From the NCBI GenBank assembly GCA_002007465.1, contig LNAC01000103.1, positions 2,006,565-2,070,564 on the forward strand: a stretch of DNA of 64,000 nt. Direction: 5' to 3'. Source of the stretch: Ailurus styani. Lineage: Eukaryota; Chordata; Mammalia; Carnivora; Ailuridae. Numbering within the stretch: position 1 is the stretch's first letter; each line of letters begins with the position of its first letter. Position numbers and translations under genes: made by a program. Shown in pieces: positions 35,151-46,360 of this stretch. Under the pieces are notes generated by a model. That model had not been told where the DNA came from and did not search any database. It was given only the letters and a program-made list of their open reading frames with translations.

Positions 35151-37007
35151 TAATTAACATATAACGCATTATTTGTTTCAGGGGTACGGGTCTATGATTC
35201 ATCAGTCTTATACAACTCACAGCACTCACCATAGCACATATCCTCCCCAGTGTCCATCACCCAGCCACCCTATCCCTCCCACCACCCTCCCCTCCAGCAA
35301 CCCTCAGTTTCTTTCTTGAAATTAAGAGTCTCTTATGGTTTGTCTCCCTCTCTGGTTTCATCTTGTTTCATTTTTCACTCCCTTCCCCTATGATCCTCTG
35401 TCTTGTTTCTCAGATTCCTCATATCAGTGAAACATATGATGATTGTCTTTCTCTGATTCACTTATTTCACTTAGCATACCTTCTAGTTCCATCCATGTCA
35501 TTGCAAATTGCAAGATTTTGGGTTTTTTGATGGCTGCATAGTATTCCATTGTATATATATACACCACATCTTCTCTATCCATTCATCAGTTGATGGACAT
35601 CTAGGCTCTTTCTGTAGTTTGGCTATTGTGGACATTTCTCCTATAAACATGCAGATACATGTGCTCCTTCAGATCACTACATTTGTATCTTTAGGGTAAA
35701 TACCCAGTAGTGCAATTGCTGAGTCATAGGATAGCTTTATTTTCAACCTTTTGAGGAAACTCCATACTGTTTTGCCGAGTGGCTGCACCAGCTTGCATTC
35801 CTACCAAAAGTGTAGGAGGGTATCCCTTTCTCCACATCCTCGCCAACACCTGTTGTTTCCCAACTGGTTAATTTTAGCCATTCTGACTGGCGTGAGCTGG
35901 TATCTCACTGTGGTTTTGATTTGTATTTCCTTGATGCTAAGTGACGTTGAGCACTTTTTTGTGTGTCTGTTGGCCATTTGGATGTCTTCTTTGCAGAAAT
36001 GTCTGTACATGTCTTCTGCCCACTTCCTGATTGGATTATTTGTTCTTTGAATGTTGAGTTTAATAAGTTCTTTATAGATTTTGGAGATTAGCCCTTTATC
36101 TGATATGTCACTTGCAAATATCTTCTCCCATTCTATCAGTTGTCTTTTGGTTTTGTTGACTGTTTCCTTTGCTGTGCAAAAGCTTTTAATCTTGATGAAG
36201 TCCCAATAGTTCATTTTTGCCCTTGCTTCCCTTGCCTTTGGCGATGTTTCTAGGAAGAAGTTGCTGTGGGTGAGGTCAAAAAGGTTGCTGCCTGTATTCT
36301 CCTCAAGGATTTTGATAGATTCCTGTCTCACATTGAGGTCTTTCATCCATTTTGAGTCTATTTTTGTGCGTGATGTAAGGAAATGGTCCAGTTTCATTCT
36401 TCTGCATGTGGATGTCCAATTTTCCCAGCACTATTTGTTGAGGAGACTGTCTTTTTTCCATTGGACATTCTTTCCTGCTCTGTTGAAGATTAGTTGACCA
36501 TAAAATTGAAGGTCCATTTCTGGGCTCTCTTTTCTGTTCTATTGATCTATGTGTCTGTTTTTGTGCCAGTACTATACTGTCTTGATAATTACAGCTTTGT
36601 AATAGAGCTTGAAGTCTGGAATTGTGATGCTGCCAACTTTGGTTTTCTTTTTCAACATTCCTCTGGCTATTTGGGGTCTCTTCTGGTTCCATATAAATTT
36701 TAGGATTATTTGTTCCATTTCTTTGAAAAAAGTTGATGGTGTTTTGACAGGGATTGCATTAAATGTCTAGATTGCTCTAGGTAGCGTAGACATTTTCACA
36801 ATATTTGTTCTTCCAATCCATGAGCATGGAATGTTTTTCCACTNCATTTTTCCATTTCATTGTGTCTTCCTCAATTTCTTTCATGAGTACTCTGTAGTTT
36901 TCTGAGTACAGATTTCTTTGCCTCTTTGGTTAGATTTATTCCTAGGTATCTTATGGTTTTGGGTGCAATTGTAAATGGGATTGACTCCTTAATTTCTCCT
37001 TCTCCTG
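35151..37007 (-). mobile_element. 5'-truncated carnivore LINE-1, antisense
   Basis: Reverse complement of about 1.85 kb of L1: 3' UTR (35151-35760) then the C-terminal part of ORF2. Target duplication 'tatgacatca(c)ttttt' at 35135-35150 and 37008-37022. Wording stays close to the carnivore L1 consensus as I remember it, so this is younger than the 32.4-kb copy. One ambiguous base lies at 36844. Confidence 0.95.
35760..37007 (-). pseudogene. L1 ORF2 C-terminal relic
   Basis: Two overlapping minus-strand frames carry ORF2. 36303-36692 (129 codons) holds the part with 'GPSILWSTNLQQSRKECPME' in a shifted frame. 35801-36397 (198 codons) holds the C-terminal domain, with '[20 protein letters not shown]', '[14 protein letters not shown]' and a Cys-rich '[10 protein letters not shown]' motif, ending early at a stop after 'LHFW'. 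The shift between frames and that premature stop mean it is dead. The reverse-transcriptase catalytic part was never copied (5' truncation). Confidence 0.9.
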
Positions 37008-37022
37008 TATGACATCATTTTT

Positions 37023-37406
37023 AAAACAACAGAAGATATGACTTGCATGGTGACTAGTGAAAGTCACTAGTAGCACCTTTATTTTTTCTTCTTATAGTCT
37101 AATTTTTAAATTCAAGAAGTATTTATTTAACACACAAATACTTATTCAAGGCCATAATATATAAATAGATGTTTTGTCATGTTTTAAAATAATATTTTGA
37201 AAATATTTTAATACATGTATTGATTTTAAATCAGTAATATTTTAAAATATGTATTATTTTGCTACCTTAAATAAGATGATTTTTTATCTATTTAAGGTAA
37301 ATAACATTTTAAATATCAGTAATGATTTAAACAAAAACCTACTGGGCTTCTTATTAAAGTTACTGGAATTCTGGCCTTGTTTTTCTTAATATTCTACTAT
37401 TTTTCA
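37023..37406. other. Unassigned AT-rich sequence with small inverted repeats
   Basis: Very AT-rich. An imperfect inverted repeat 'taccttaaataagat'/'atctatttaaggta' at about 37263-37299 could form a stem. No gene. Confidence 0.5.
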
Positions 37407-37416
37407 TTTCATAACT

Positions 37417-37614
37417 TTTTTTAAAGATTTTATTTATTCATTTGACAGAGAGAGACATAGCGAGAAAGGCAACACAAGCTGGGGGAGTGGGAGAGGGAGA
37501 AGCAGGCTTCCCACCGAGCAGGGACTCCAAAGTGGAACTCCATCCCTGGACCCCAGGATTATGACCTGAGCCAAAGGCAGACACTTAACCAATTGAGCCA
37601 CCCAGGCGTCCCTA
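37417..37614 (-). mobile_element. CAN-SINE, minus strand
   Basis: Reversed tail 'tttaaagattttatttattc', GA-rich body, reversed head 'ttgagccacccaggcgtccc'. Perfect 11-bp target duplication atttcataact at 37406-37416 and 37615-37625. Confidence 0.95.
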
Positions 37615-37694
37615 ATTTCATAACTATTTTTTTAATAAATTTATAACCTGGTGATCTTAAGCATGTATCAGTAGCTCTTTAAAATTTGGGAACA

Positions 37695-37910
37695 GGGAAG
37701 CCTGGGTGGCTCAGTTGATTAAGCATCCGACTTTTGATTTCAGCTCAGGTCATGATCTCAAGGTCCTGGAATTAAGCCCCTTGTGGAGCTACCATCAGGC
37801 TCTGCGCTCAGCAGGGAGTCTGCTTCTCTCTCTCCCTCTTCCTCTGTCCCTACCCCCACTCATGCTCTTTAAGTCTAACATATATAAATAAGTCTTAAAC
37901 GATAAAAAAT
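37695..37910 (+). mobile_element. CAN-SINE, older subfamily
   Basis: Head 'gggaagcctgggtggctcag', 'catccgacttttgatttcag' variant, decayed tail. Target duplication aaaatttgggaaca / aaaatttggggaca at 37681-37694 and 37911-37924. Confidence 0.94.
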
Positions 37911-37924
37911 AAAATTTGGGGACA

Positions 37925-38335
37925 AACATTTTTATTAAAGTATCATTTTAAAATTGATATGTCTATAATAGAAACAGCCAGTAAAATAATTTTTAGATGA
38001 TTTATTTCTAATTAGTTAAAATTTAAATAACATATTTTGGTCAAAATAATAACAAAAATGCTGTATTTTTTTATAATAGACAATACTCTGGATTTATATA
38101 TACAAACTTATTTTACCTGTCTAAACTCCTTATGCAGATTCTATCCCTTAAAATTTCATAGAATAAAAAAACCCTCCCACAGAAAAATGCAGGTGATTTA
38201 TAAAATAGATATAAAACTAACGTGTTTGGAAACTCAGAATACTGTGACATCAGCCATATTTCAAGGGGCCTGCATCCTGAACTGTGGGACAGTTCAATGA
38301 AACTCATAGTAAAACTATGAAGAACTAAAGTTAAA
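37925..38335. other. Unassigned AT-rich sequence
   Basis: No gene or repeat family recognised. Confidence 0.45.
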
Positions 38336-38754
38336 GGGGAAAAAACCTGAAAACAAACAGCAAAAACCTAAAATTAAAGCAAAAACTCTAAGGGCAGGTG
38401 GAGGAAAATATTCATGAACTTCAAAGACATATATCCATTATAACTTGACTTTTGGTGTGATGATGGTCTGAAAACAACTGAATGCTATCATTAATATGCT
38501 GAAAGAAGAAAACTGCCAATTGAGAATTACGAACCTTTGATAGATAAAATATCTTCTAAACATAAAGAAGAAATTAATTTGTCTTTATATTCTAACACAT
38601 ATGAAATGTGCTGTTCAGAGACAAGAAATGTGCATTTGAACAGAACACAAATTCAATAAAATGAAATTAAAGTGAAAATGAAATTTTAAAAGGCAATGAA
38701 AATATTTTAGTAAATTTAAGTGAGTATTGACCAGTAAAATAATACTAATGTATA

Positions 38755-38880
38755 TACGATTTAAAATAAATAAAAATATTATTATTTAAAATATTAAATA
38801 TTTTATATTAAATATTAAATATTTAACTAGTAAATATTTAAAATATTATTTTAAAAAATAAAAAAGTAAAATATTTGTCA
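38755..38880. repeat. AT-only low-complexity tract
   Basis: Repeated 'aaatattaaatatttta' wording inside the inter-ORF part of the old L1. Contains local self-complementary pieces. Confidence 0.8.
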
Positions 38881-39385
38881 AATAAAACTACAAGGTGAAA
38901 GTAGTCTTTGATGGCAGAAGTAAGGTTGATATGAGTTCAAATGCTCTATATTTAAGAGAAGTAGTAAAGAACTCAAGTCTGATAGAACTAAAGTGACAAA
39001 AAGCCACAGTTACATTGCAAGCTACTAATAAATATTTCTAGCAACTGATAGATAAATAGTTAAAAAAATAGTAAGTATATAGAAAATAAGAACAAGATGT
39101 CCACAATGACCAAATAATAATCATTATCACAGGCATATTGAATATTTACCAAAATTGATCATATTTTGGTCAATTAAGCAATATCAACAAATTTTAAAAT
39201 ACATATATCAATGAGTATATGTTTTTTAACCATAGTGGGACGGAGATAGAAATCAATAACAAAAAATAAAATAAGTAAATCCTCTCTGGAAAGTAAGCAC
39301 CTAAAATATTTCATAGATAAAAAATAAGTGGTGCTCAAATTAAAAAGTATTTTAATCGAGTGATGATTAAGATATGACAAGTAAA

Positions 39386-39584
39386 GGAGCTGGGTGGCTT
39401 GGTCAGTTAATCGTCTGATTCTTGGTTACAACTCAAGATGTGATCTCAGGTCCTGGGATCAGGCCCCATGTCAGGCTCTGTGCTCAGTGGGGAGTCTGCT
39501 TCTTTCTCTCTCTTCCCCTCTCCCTTTGCCCCACTTCCCACTCACACACTGTCTCTAAAATAAATAAATAAACCTTAAAAAAAA
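39386..39584 (+). mobile_element. CAN-SINE nested in old L1
   Basis: Head 'ggagctgggtggcttggtca', CT-rich body, AAATAAATAAACCTTA tail. Target duplication aagatatgacaagtaaa / aagatatgccatgtaaa at 39369-39385 and 39585-39601 (15 of 17). Confidence 0.94.
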
Positions 39585-40815
39585 AAGATATGCCATGTAA
39601 AACTTGTAGGAAGCACATAAAGTCATGCAGGAAGGAATTTTTAAATTTAAATGTACAACTGAAAAAACAAAGCCTGAAAATCAGTGGTCTAAAAATCTAG
39701 TTTTGGATGTTAAAAAAATATATTAAATCCAAAGAAAAAGAATGAATAAATTAATAAATATAAATGAAGAAGTTAATGTGACATAATGCAGATACACAAT
39801 ATAGAAAAAGCCTAACTGTTGGTTTTCTGAAAAGACCAGTGTGATTAATAAACCACTGTGAAATTCACTGACAAAAAAAAAAATCGAAGGCACAAAGAAT
39901 GATAGAAATGAAAATTTGATATCGCTATATATTAAGAATAAATTTGAAAATTAATAAAACATACCAACTACTATAAAAGCACAACCTACTAAGCAAGCAT
40001 GAGAAGTATAAAATATAAACCATTGCAGAATTATTAAAGAATTTAAGTCCTCTATAAAAATAAAAATCCCATGGCCTCATGCCTCGCTAGGTAATTCTTC
40101 CATACAATTATGGAATAAATTATATCAATATTATATAAATACTGCATAACTTGATTTATGAGATCACAGGATCTACATACCAGAACCTGACAGGACTATT
40201 ATAAGAAAGGGAAATTGAAGACTAATATCTCTTTACATATTGACGCAAATAACCTAAAAAAAAGTTCACCTATAACTCATGATTTATAAAAAGGAGACAT
40301 CAATAAACCCATGTGCATTCAGTCAGTACTAAATTTTTAATTCAATACTTCTATCAATCAATGTTATCTACGAAGTTGATGTAATATAGAACTTATGTTC
40401 ATTGGATATAAGAGATGGTAAGTACCCTTAGCAAGCTAAGAAAAGGTAACCACTTTACAGGATAAACGTGGTTTCAAATGATCTCTAGCAAACCTCATGC
40501 TGAAGGGTGAAATATTGAAAGCTTGAGATTCAGGCTGAGAATCCAATACCTACTATCACAACATGTATTCAACATTGTACTGGAGACCTGGACCTGTGCA
40601 ATAAGATATGGAAAAGAATATAAAGCTATTAAAAATTTAAATATGATTAAGTAAAACTGTTTTTATTTATAGATAAAATAAGAGTGTGCATTAACAAAAA
40701 ATGCACAGATATGGATTTAGCAAGGTCACAGGAATATCAGATAAATATGGAAAAATAATTTATATTACCATACTCCAGCCCAAAAGAGAATAGGGATTAA
40801 AGAATGTCATTTATA

Positions 40816-40979
40816 GGGGCATCTGGGTGGCTCAGTTGGTTAAGCATCTGTTCATGATCCCAGGGTCCTGGGATCAAGTTCCGCATCAGACTCTCTGCTC
40901 AGCAGGGAGTCTTCTTCTCCCTCTCTGTCTGTGCTCTCTCTCTTTCAAATAAATAAAATATAAATAAAATTTTAAAAAG
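40816..40979 (+). mobile_element. CAN-SINE with internal deletion, nested in old L1
   Basis: Head 'ggggcatctgggtggctcag', then 'aagcatctgttcatgatccc'. About 15 bp usually present between 'ctgcc' and 'tcatgatc' are missing, and the CT body is short. Target duplication agaatgtcatttat / agaatatcatttat at 40801-40815 and 40980-40994. Confidence 0.94.
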
Positions 40980-41684
40980 AGAATATCATTTATGATAGTA
41001 ACAAAAACATCAAAGTATAGAAAATATTATGGTAGATGTGTAAAATAAGTTAACACTGAAGTACAAAGCATAATTGAAAAAAATGAAGAAAATCCAGTTT
41101 AATGGAAATATATGCCACACTCATGTATTGAAAGAAGTTAACATTTAAAGATGTTAGTTAATTTAATCAATACACCTGTATTAGTATTCAACATAATCCT
41201 AATTAAAAATGCTAGTTGTTTTAAGAGGGATTAAAATATCTTTCTAGAAATTATATGGAAATTCAGATAGCCCAGAAATAGCCAAGACATTTGCAGAAGG
41301 AAAATGAAGTAGGAGGTCTTAACTAATATATATTAAGACTTATTAAACTACATTAATTAAAGAGAATTTTAAGCAAGAAGCCTGATGCAAAATTGTTCTG
41401 TGGTTTCTGTATACAAAGTATAACGTTGGGATAAATTAATTGAATATGTCATAAGCCACTATAGTGACTTACATTTCAGGTAGTGGGGGTTAATGGCTTG
41501 TCAGGGGCCTAAGGTGGCTACTAGGATGCTGTTAATATTCTATTTTTCTACCTGAATCATGGTTATATCAATGACTTCACATTATAAATATTCACTGATC
41601 CAAGTACTTATGGTTTAGGCATTTTTCCATAGGTATTTATACCTCAATAAACACTTATTTTAAAGTGTATATTAGATATGTATG

Positions 41685-41815
41685 ACTGAGTTCACTTTAC
41701 ACATGAGAAAACTGAGTCAAGCTAAATAACGTTGCAAGTTTACAGTTTACCACTGTCAAGACTAGTATTCAACTAGTTTGATTCTATCCAGTGTCCATGT
41801 TCTTACACGATAATT
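41685..41815 (+). repeat. MIR (old tRNA-derived SINE)
   Basis: Contains a MIR core and 3' order: 'ctttacacatgagaaaactg' (for 'ttttacagatgaggaaactg'), 'aataacgttgcaag', 'ctagtattcaactag', 'ccagtgtccatgttctta'. Confidence 0.75.
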
Positions 41816-43440
41816 ACAGAGTCTGTGGTGAAAACCTGAAGCTTCTTCAGTGGAAAAAAAGAAAATTAAAATACTTATTTGGTTGGAAACAGAAAAAGAT
41901 TAGAATCACTGGTTAAACAATAAACTAAATTCAAGAAAGCAGAACTGGCATGGATTGTGGGTATGTCCTTCATTGATCCCCGTATTAAGCCTTTCATGAC
42001 AAAGGCTGAGGAAATACATATTTAGAAAAGTTTCCAGGGTAAAATGATCAATGGATTTAACATTGTCCTAATCTCAGAGCATGTTGTTATTTTGAGCTAA
42101 GCTGAAATTCTTTTATTTTTCATATAAAGATAACATTTTCCCAAGCTTCTCCAATCAACTTTGTGTGTGTAAAGATAGTTTATAACCACTGAATATGGCT
42201 GTCAGTTTTATGTGTATTTATGATTATCTGTATTCTTGCCTACTAACCTGTCTATATCGAGTAGAGTATTTTATGGAAAAGTTCACCTGAAATAGTCTTT
42301 CACTTTGGTCAATAATTTATCATATTAAAGTTTCATTACAGTGTTTTCTTTAGATAAAGTATACATAGCTTTTTTATGCCATGTTAAATTTAAAAAGAAA
42401 CGCATCCTAAGAATATCTGTTTATAATTGACTGAATTTCTAAACCTTAAATAAGCAAACAGAAAATCATGTTGAAAAACTGATCTAGTGACTCACATTTT
42501 GCTGGGTTTCACTATGAGTAGAAGAATAGCTTTCTCAGAGGATGGATATTAAGATCAGGGGGGCATTTTATACAAATTGCTACTTTTGATTCCTCCTACA
42601 CACAGTGTGACTAAGTGGTGTTACCTTCCATACATTGGTTCTAAAAGAGCAAAATGAATTAGTGTACTCAGTTAATGAGATGGTGTCCTCATTCCTCCTC
42701 CCCTTAAAGTTTTCCTCAGAAAATTAGGAACAGGGAAATAAACCTAATTATATCATGTATATGCATCTAAAAATGATTTTGAGACTTAAATCTAAATATT
42801 TATCAGTATTTGTATAATAGAAAGAACACTGTAATGAATATTAGAGGGTTCCAGTACTATTAGTAGCCCACACTTATTTGACCTCAAGTAGAATGTATTA
42901 ATAATGATAATGATCTAAATAGCATCTAAATTGATATACTTTTTAATGTAGTGCTTATTTGTTTTAAAATTCAATGTAGCATCTGTTGGAAATTCAGTTT
43001 TATCATACCACTTCTCCAGATATGGATTATTTGGAAATGGCTATTATTTGGAAATGAACAGTTTTTTTCTTCTTAGGAAATAAGCCTGGGAAGCCTTTGT
43101 TAAGGCCTCTCCTTTTTTTCTCATGGTATCAGGTCTTCAAAAGATATAGCAATGGATGAGAGCTAAAGTTTAAATTATTCCTATATAGGGCTTTTAATTT
43201 AGAAATCTCAGCCAATATATACAGTTTAACATATTGCCCCAGAGAGTTTGAGAGGGTGGAAATTGATGACTACATAATTGATGAATAAATAAGAATTAGA
43301 AAGGAGATCTGGAACTTATGGATGAGATTTGCAATAATGCTTTGGAACTACAAAGGGAAACATTTCATACAGCCCACCAATTTTGTCAGAGATGCAGACC
43401 CTCACCTCAAGTGACTTAGAAGTGCCAGGTATGTTTTTCC
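41816..43440. other. Unassigned sequence; possible MIR trace
   Basis: No gene. About 42830-42950 has a faint MIR-like order ('gacctcaagtagaatg', 'aataatgataatg') too weak to call. Confidence 0.4.
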
Positions 43441-43444
43441 TTCA

Positions 43445-43665
43445 TAAATGACACTTTAATAGTTGGATATGATTCCATTCTATCAGTGTTACAATATATT
43501 GTCCATTTATTTAATATTTACTGAATACCTGCTTTCTTTTCCATTCTGCCATTATAGACAAATGATAGATAAGTAGGTAGGTAAATAGATATAATTAACA
43601 TCTTTATACATATTTCCTCAGAATTTTTTGATTAGATAATGAAATCATATAGTAAGAGAGTTTTT
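43445..43665 (-). mobile_element. Old L1M-like 3' fragment, antisense
   Basis: Order resembles a reversed L1 3'-UTR: 'gatatgattccattctatca', 'gtccatttatttaatattta', 'aacatctttatacatatttc'. Very diverged. Confidence 0.45.
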
Positions 43666-43708
43666 AATATTTTTTAATCTCTAATATTTGTTAAGGATGC
43701 ACAACATA

Positions 43709-43902
43709 GGAGCACCTGGGTGGCTCAGTGGTTAAAGCCTCTTCCTTCGGCTCAGGTCATGATCCAAGGGTCCTGGGATCAATCCCTGCATCGGGCTCTC
43801 TGCTCAGCAGGGAGCCTGCTTCCTCCTCTCTCTCTGCCTGCCTCTCTGCCTACTTGTAATCTCTCTCTCTCTGTCAAGTAAATACAATCTTTAAAAAAAA
43901 AA
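43709..43902 (+). mobile_element. CAN-SINE, young mustelid-type copy
   Basis: Head 'ggagcacctgggtggctcag', 'ttaaagcctcttccttcggc', 'gcatcgggctctctgctcag', tail AAGTAAATACAATCTTTA(n). Perfect 16-bp target duplication aaggatgcacaacata at 43693-43708 and 43903-43918, one of the best preserved in the window. Confidence 0.97.
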
Positions 43903-43918
43903 AAGGATGCACAACATA

Positions 43919-44464
43919 TTAGGCAAATCATAAATGTTTTGAGAAATGGCAGAAGTAAAACTTAAATCTAAATATAACAATTAGAGTAGCAGATGAAAAT
44001 ATAGATTGTTTTGAAAAAAAACTCAATACTAGTCTGTGACAATTTTCATTACTGTAGAATAAGTAGTTTTGGTGAAAATAAATGTGAAGATTAGTAATCA
44101 TTATTTTATCCATCATAACATAGTTTACATTTCCACTTGAGATAGGAACAGTAATTTGCCTAAAAATTTTCCAATAGTTTTTCACATTTTTAATGCTCTT
44201 TTCTATTAAATGCCATCAAATATTCCAAAATATATTAATATAAAAATTCTACTAATTTCCTTAGGCAAGTAAAATTCATACTATCCCCCAAATAATGACA
44301 TATTTTTCTCATTTAAGACAAATGTGACCCATATGCCTTACATTTTGCACAATGCTGCCATTGCTATCTGTTTAATAATGAGACATTGATGAGGATGTGC
44401 TTTAAGTTTTATAATACAGACACAATCCAGTTGTAAAGAAGAAAACAAAGTTAAAAGAGGTTAT
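43919..44464. other. Unassigned AT-rich sequence
   Basis: Nothing recognisable; chance open frames only. Confidence 0.5.
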
Positions 44465-46300
44465 TCCAGTTCAAGATGGCAACACAGGAAGATCAAGAGC
44501 TCACCTCCTCCCCTGGATACACTGTCTACAGCTATATATTGAACAATTGCCTCTTAAAAAAAAAAAAAGTCTTGCTGAGTGATGACTACCTATTGGGCAA
44601 ACCACAGCAAGGTGGGTAAGAGAAACGGACACAATCTTGCCATAGAACAACCCCCAGCAATGACCCATAAGTGGGAGAAAACTCAAAACCTGAAACTTCT
44701 CCCCAAGGAGCAAAGGATTCAAACACAAGGTTGGGCACCTCAACTTTTAAGACCTGCACCTGAGAGATGAGCCCCCAAAATATTTCACTTGGAAAACCAA
44801 CAGAGCTTGTATCCTGAGACCCACAAGACTGTAGCATTCAGAAGGCCAGCTCTTAAAGCCCTCTCTTCCACCTCTACCCCTGACACACAGACTCAGTCTA
44901 TCCATCCCAGGGTCCAGATGAGAGGCTGATTCTGTCCAGACTTAAAGTGAAGGAAGCTCACTTGCTTATATTAAAGCATCAGCCTGAAGGTCAGGCATCT
45001 AATTTAACATACCCAATGAATAGCAACAAATAGGTGCTCTCTCTTTGCCCTGTTTCATAGCCCCAGTATCTCCCAGAAGGAAGATTTTACATGCATCTGG
45101 TGCCTCAATCTTTGTGACTACCACTCAGGAGACACTTCCTGTCTGCCTGACTCTGAAGGTTAGGGGAGCTTCTGTCCTTGTCCCATGGGATTGTAATCTT
45201 TAGTATCACCCAGAAAGGAGCTCATACCCATCCAGTAATTTTTGCGGCTGTTGCCAAAGGACACCTCTACATCATCTGGCTCTGGCTGTCGGTGGAGTTT
45301 ACACTTGTAGGTCCCAGAGGACTCTAAGCAAGAGACAAAGAGTTATTTAATACCTAGCATCCCCCAGAGTGCAGCAAGAAGCAACAGACCAAAGAGTTTG
45401 GTCTTTCTGGGAAGATGACCTATTAATTAACCATCATGGCCATGACCTGATGGTCAGGCTTCTAATTAAACACACATCTAGGATCTGACTGTAATCTTTT
45501 CCAGAGACCTCAAAGGATAGGCACTATTTTCCCACTCTTCTTCACCTCAGTCCAGAGCACCAGTGTCTCTTACAGGAAAATTTTACATGCAGGTGCTGCC
45601 TTGATATCAGTCTGGTGCCCAACCTTTTTCAGTTACCACCCAGAGGATACTCCTTGAGTGTGCCTAGCTGTGGTGACTAGAGGAGCTAGCATTCCTGAGT
45701 CCCATGGGACTGTGGCAATCAAAGAAGTGGTCCTTGGCAGGCTGTCATTCACAGAGCACTGCACAGACAGCAGACTGAGGCACACACCTGTCTCTCTGTG
45801 TAGGAGGCCTCTTGGCTTATTCTGGAGTTTCTGCCTGAGAGGCAGGCTTCAGGTTTGGCACACATCTAGTGGACTACAGAGTTTTCTTTCAAGTAGTATA
45901 GGCTGTGGACACCATCTTGGCATGCTCTCTCTGCTTCGCTTCAGCTTGCCAGTATCTCCCAGAAAAAAAGCTTATCCGCTTAGCTCCGGTTTTTGTCATT
46001 GCCACCCAAGAAACACTGCCAGATTGTCTGGAAGACTGGGCTTATACTTGCAGTCCCACAGGACTATATATATTTGCATGCTTTTAAAAGCTGCTGCCTG
46101 AGGGTCTAAATATTTGAGCCAAAGCAAACATTTCTATGATAACCCCAACCTTTCACTGTCAAATGATCTGTGCACACAATTCTTGCACAGAGAATATACT
46201 TAAACTTCCTGAAGAAAACCCAACTGTATCTACTCCAGACTCCAGAACCTTAGTCATACATTATCCTCTCCATATGATTCAGAAAGAAAGAAACTGAATA
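44465..46300 (+). mobile_element. Isolated L1-type 5' UTR segment, sense
   Basis: Starts 'ccagttcaagatggcaacac' and continues 'gctcacctcctcccctgg', the way L1 5' ends begin. It is followed by about 1.8 kb of comparatively GC-rich sequence, with the repeated motif 'ctcccagaa' and several 'cccaca/tggactgt' blocks. No ORF1 or ORF2 follows, so the rest of the element is missing. The open frame at 45658-46101 (147 codons) is a by-product of the GC-richer composition. An internal promoter would be expected in an intact relative; activity is not implied. Confidence 0.6.
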
Positions 46301-46303
46301 AAT

Positions 46304-46360
46304 GATACACACATACATACATAAATACATTCACATATACATACATTCACACATATAGGC
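46304..46360 (+). repeat. (ACAT)n-like simple repeat
   Basis: Imperfect 'acatacatacataaataca' run interrupted by 'ttcacatat', directly after the L1 5'-UTR-like segment. Confidence 0.8.

Larger units (their letters stand above)
38340..41665 (+). mobile_element. Old L1M-type LINE-1, sense, with two nested SINEs
   Basis: Sense-strand L1 in order: ORF1 C-terminal-like sequence (about 38480-38640, 'gctgaaagaagaaaactgcc'), an AT-rich inter-ORF part (38640-39000), ORF2 endonuclease-side sequence (39000-39385, 'accaaaattgatcatatttt', 'agaaatcaataacaa'), reverse transcriptase (39600-41400) and a 3' UTR ending 'tatttatacctcaataaaca'. The position of the FADD box (about 40660-40680) reads roughly FIDK. 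Heavily decayed. Start and subfamily uncertain. Confidence 0.7.

Noticed and set aside
35801..36397. 198-codon open frame on the minus strand, the longest in the window
   Set aside because: It is the C-terminal part of LINE-1 ORF2 cut short by a stop, in an element with a target duplication and 5' truncation. Not a host gene.
45658..46101. 147-codon open frame on the + strand
   Set aside because: Lies in an L1 5'-UTR-like, less AT-rich block where long frames arise by composition. No domain, no splice or promoter context.
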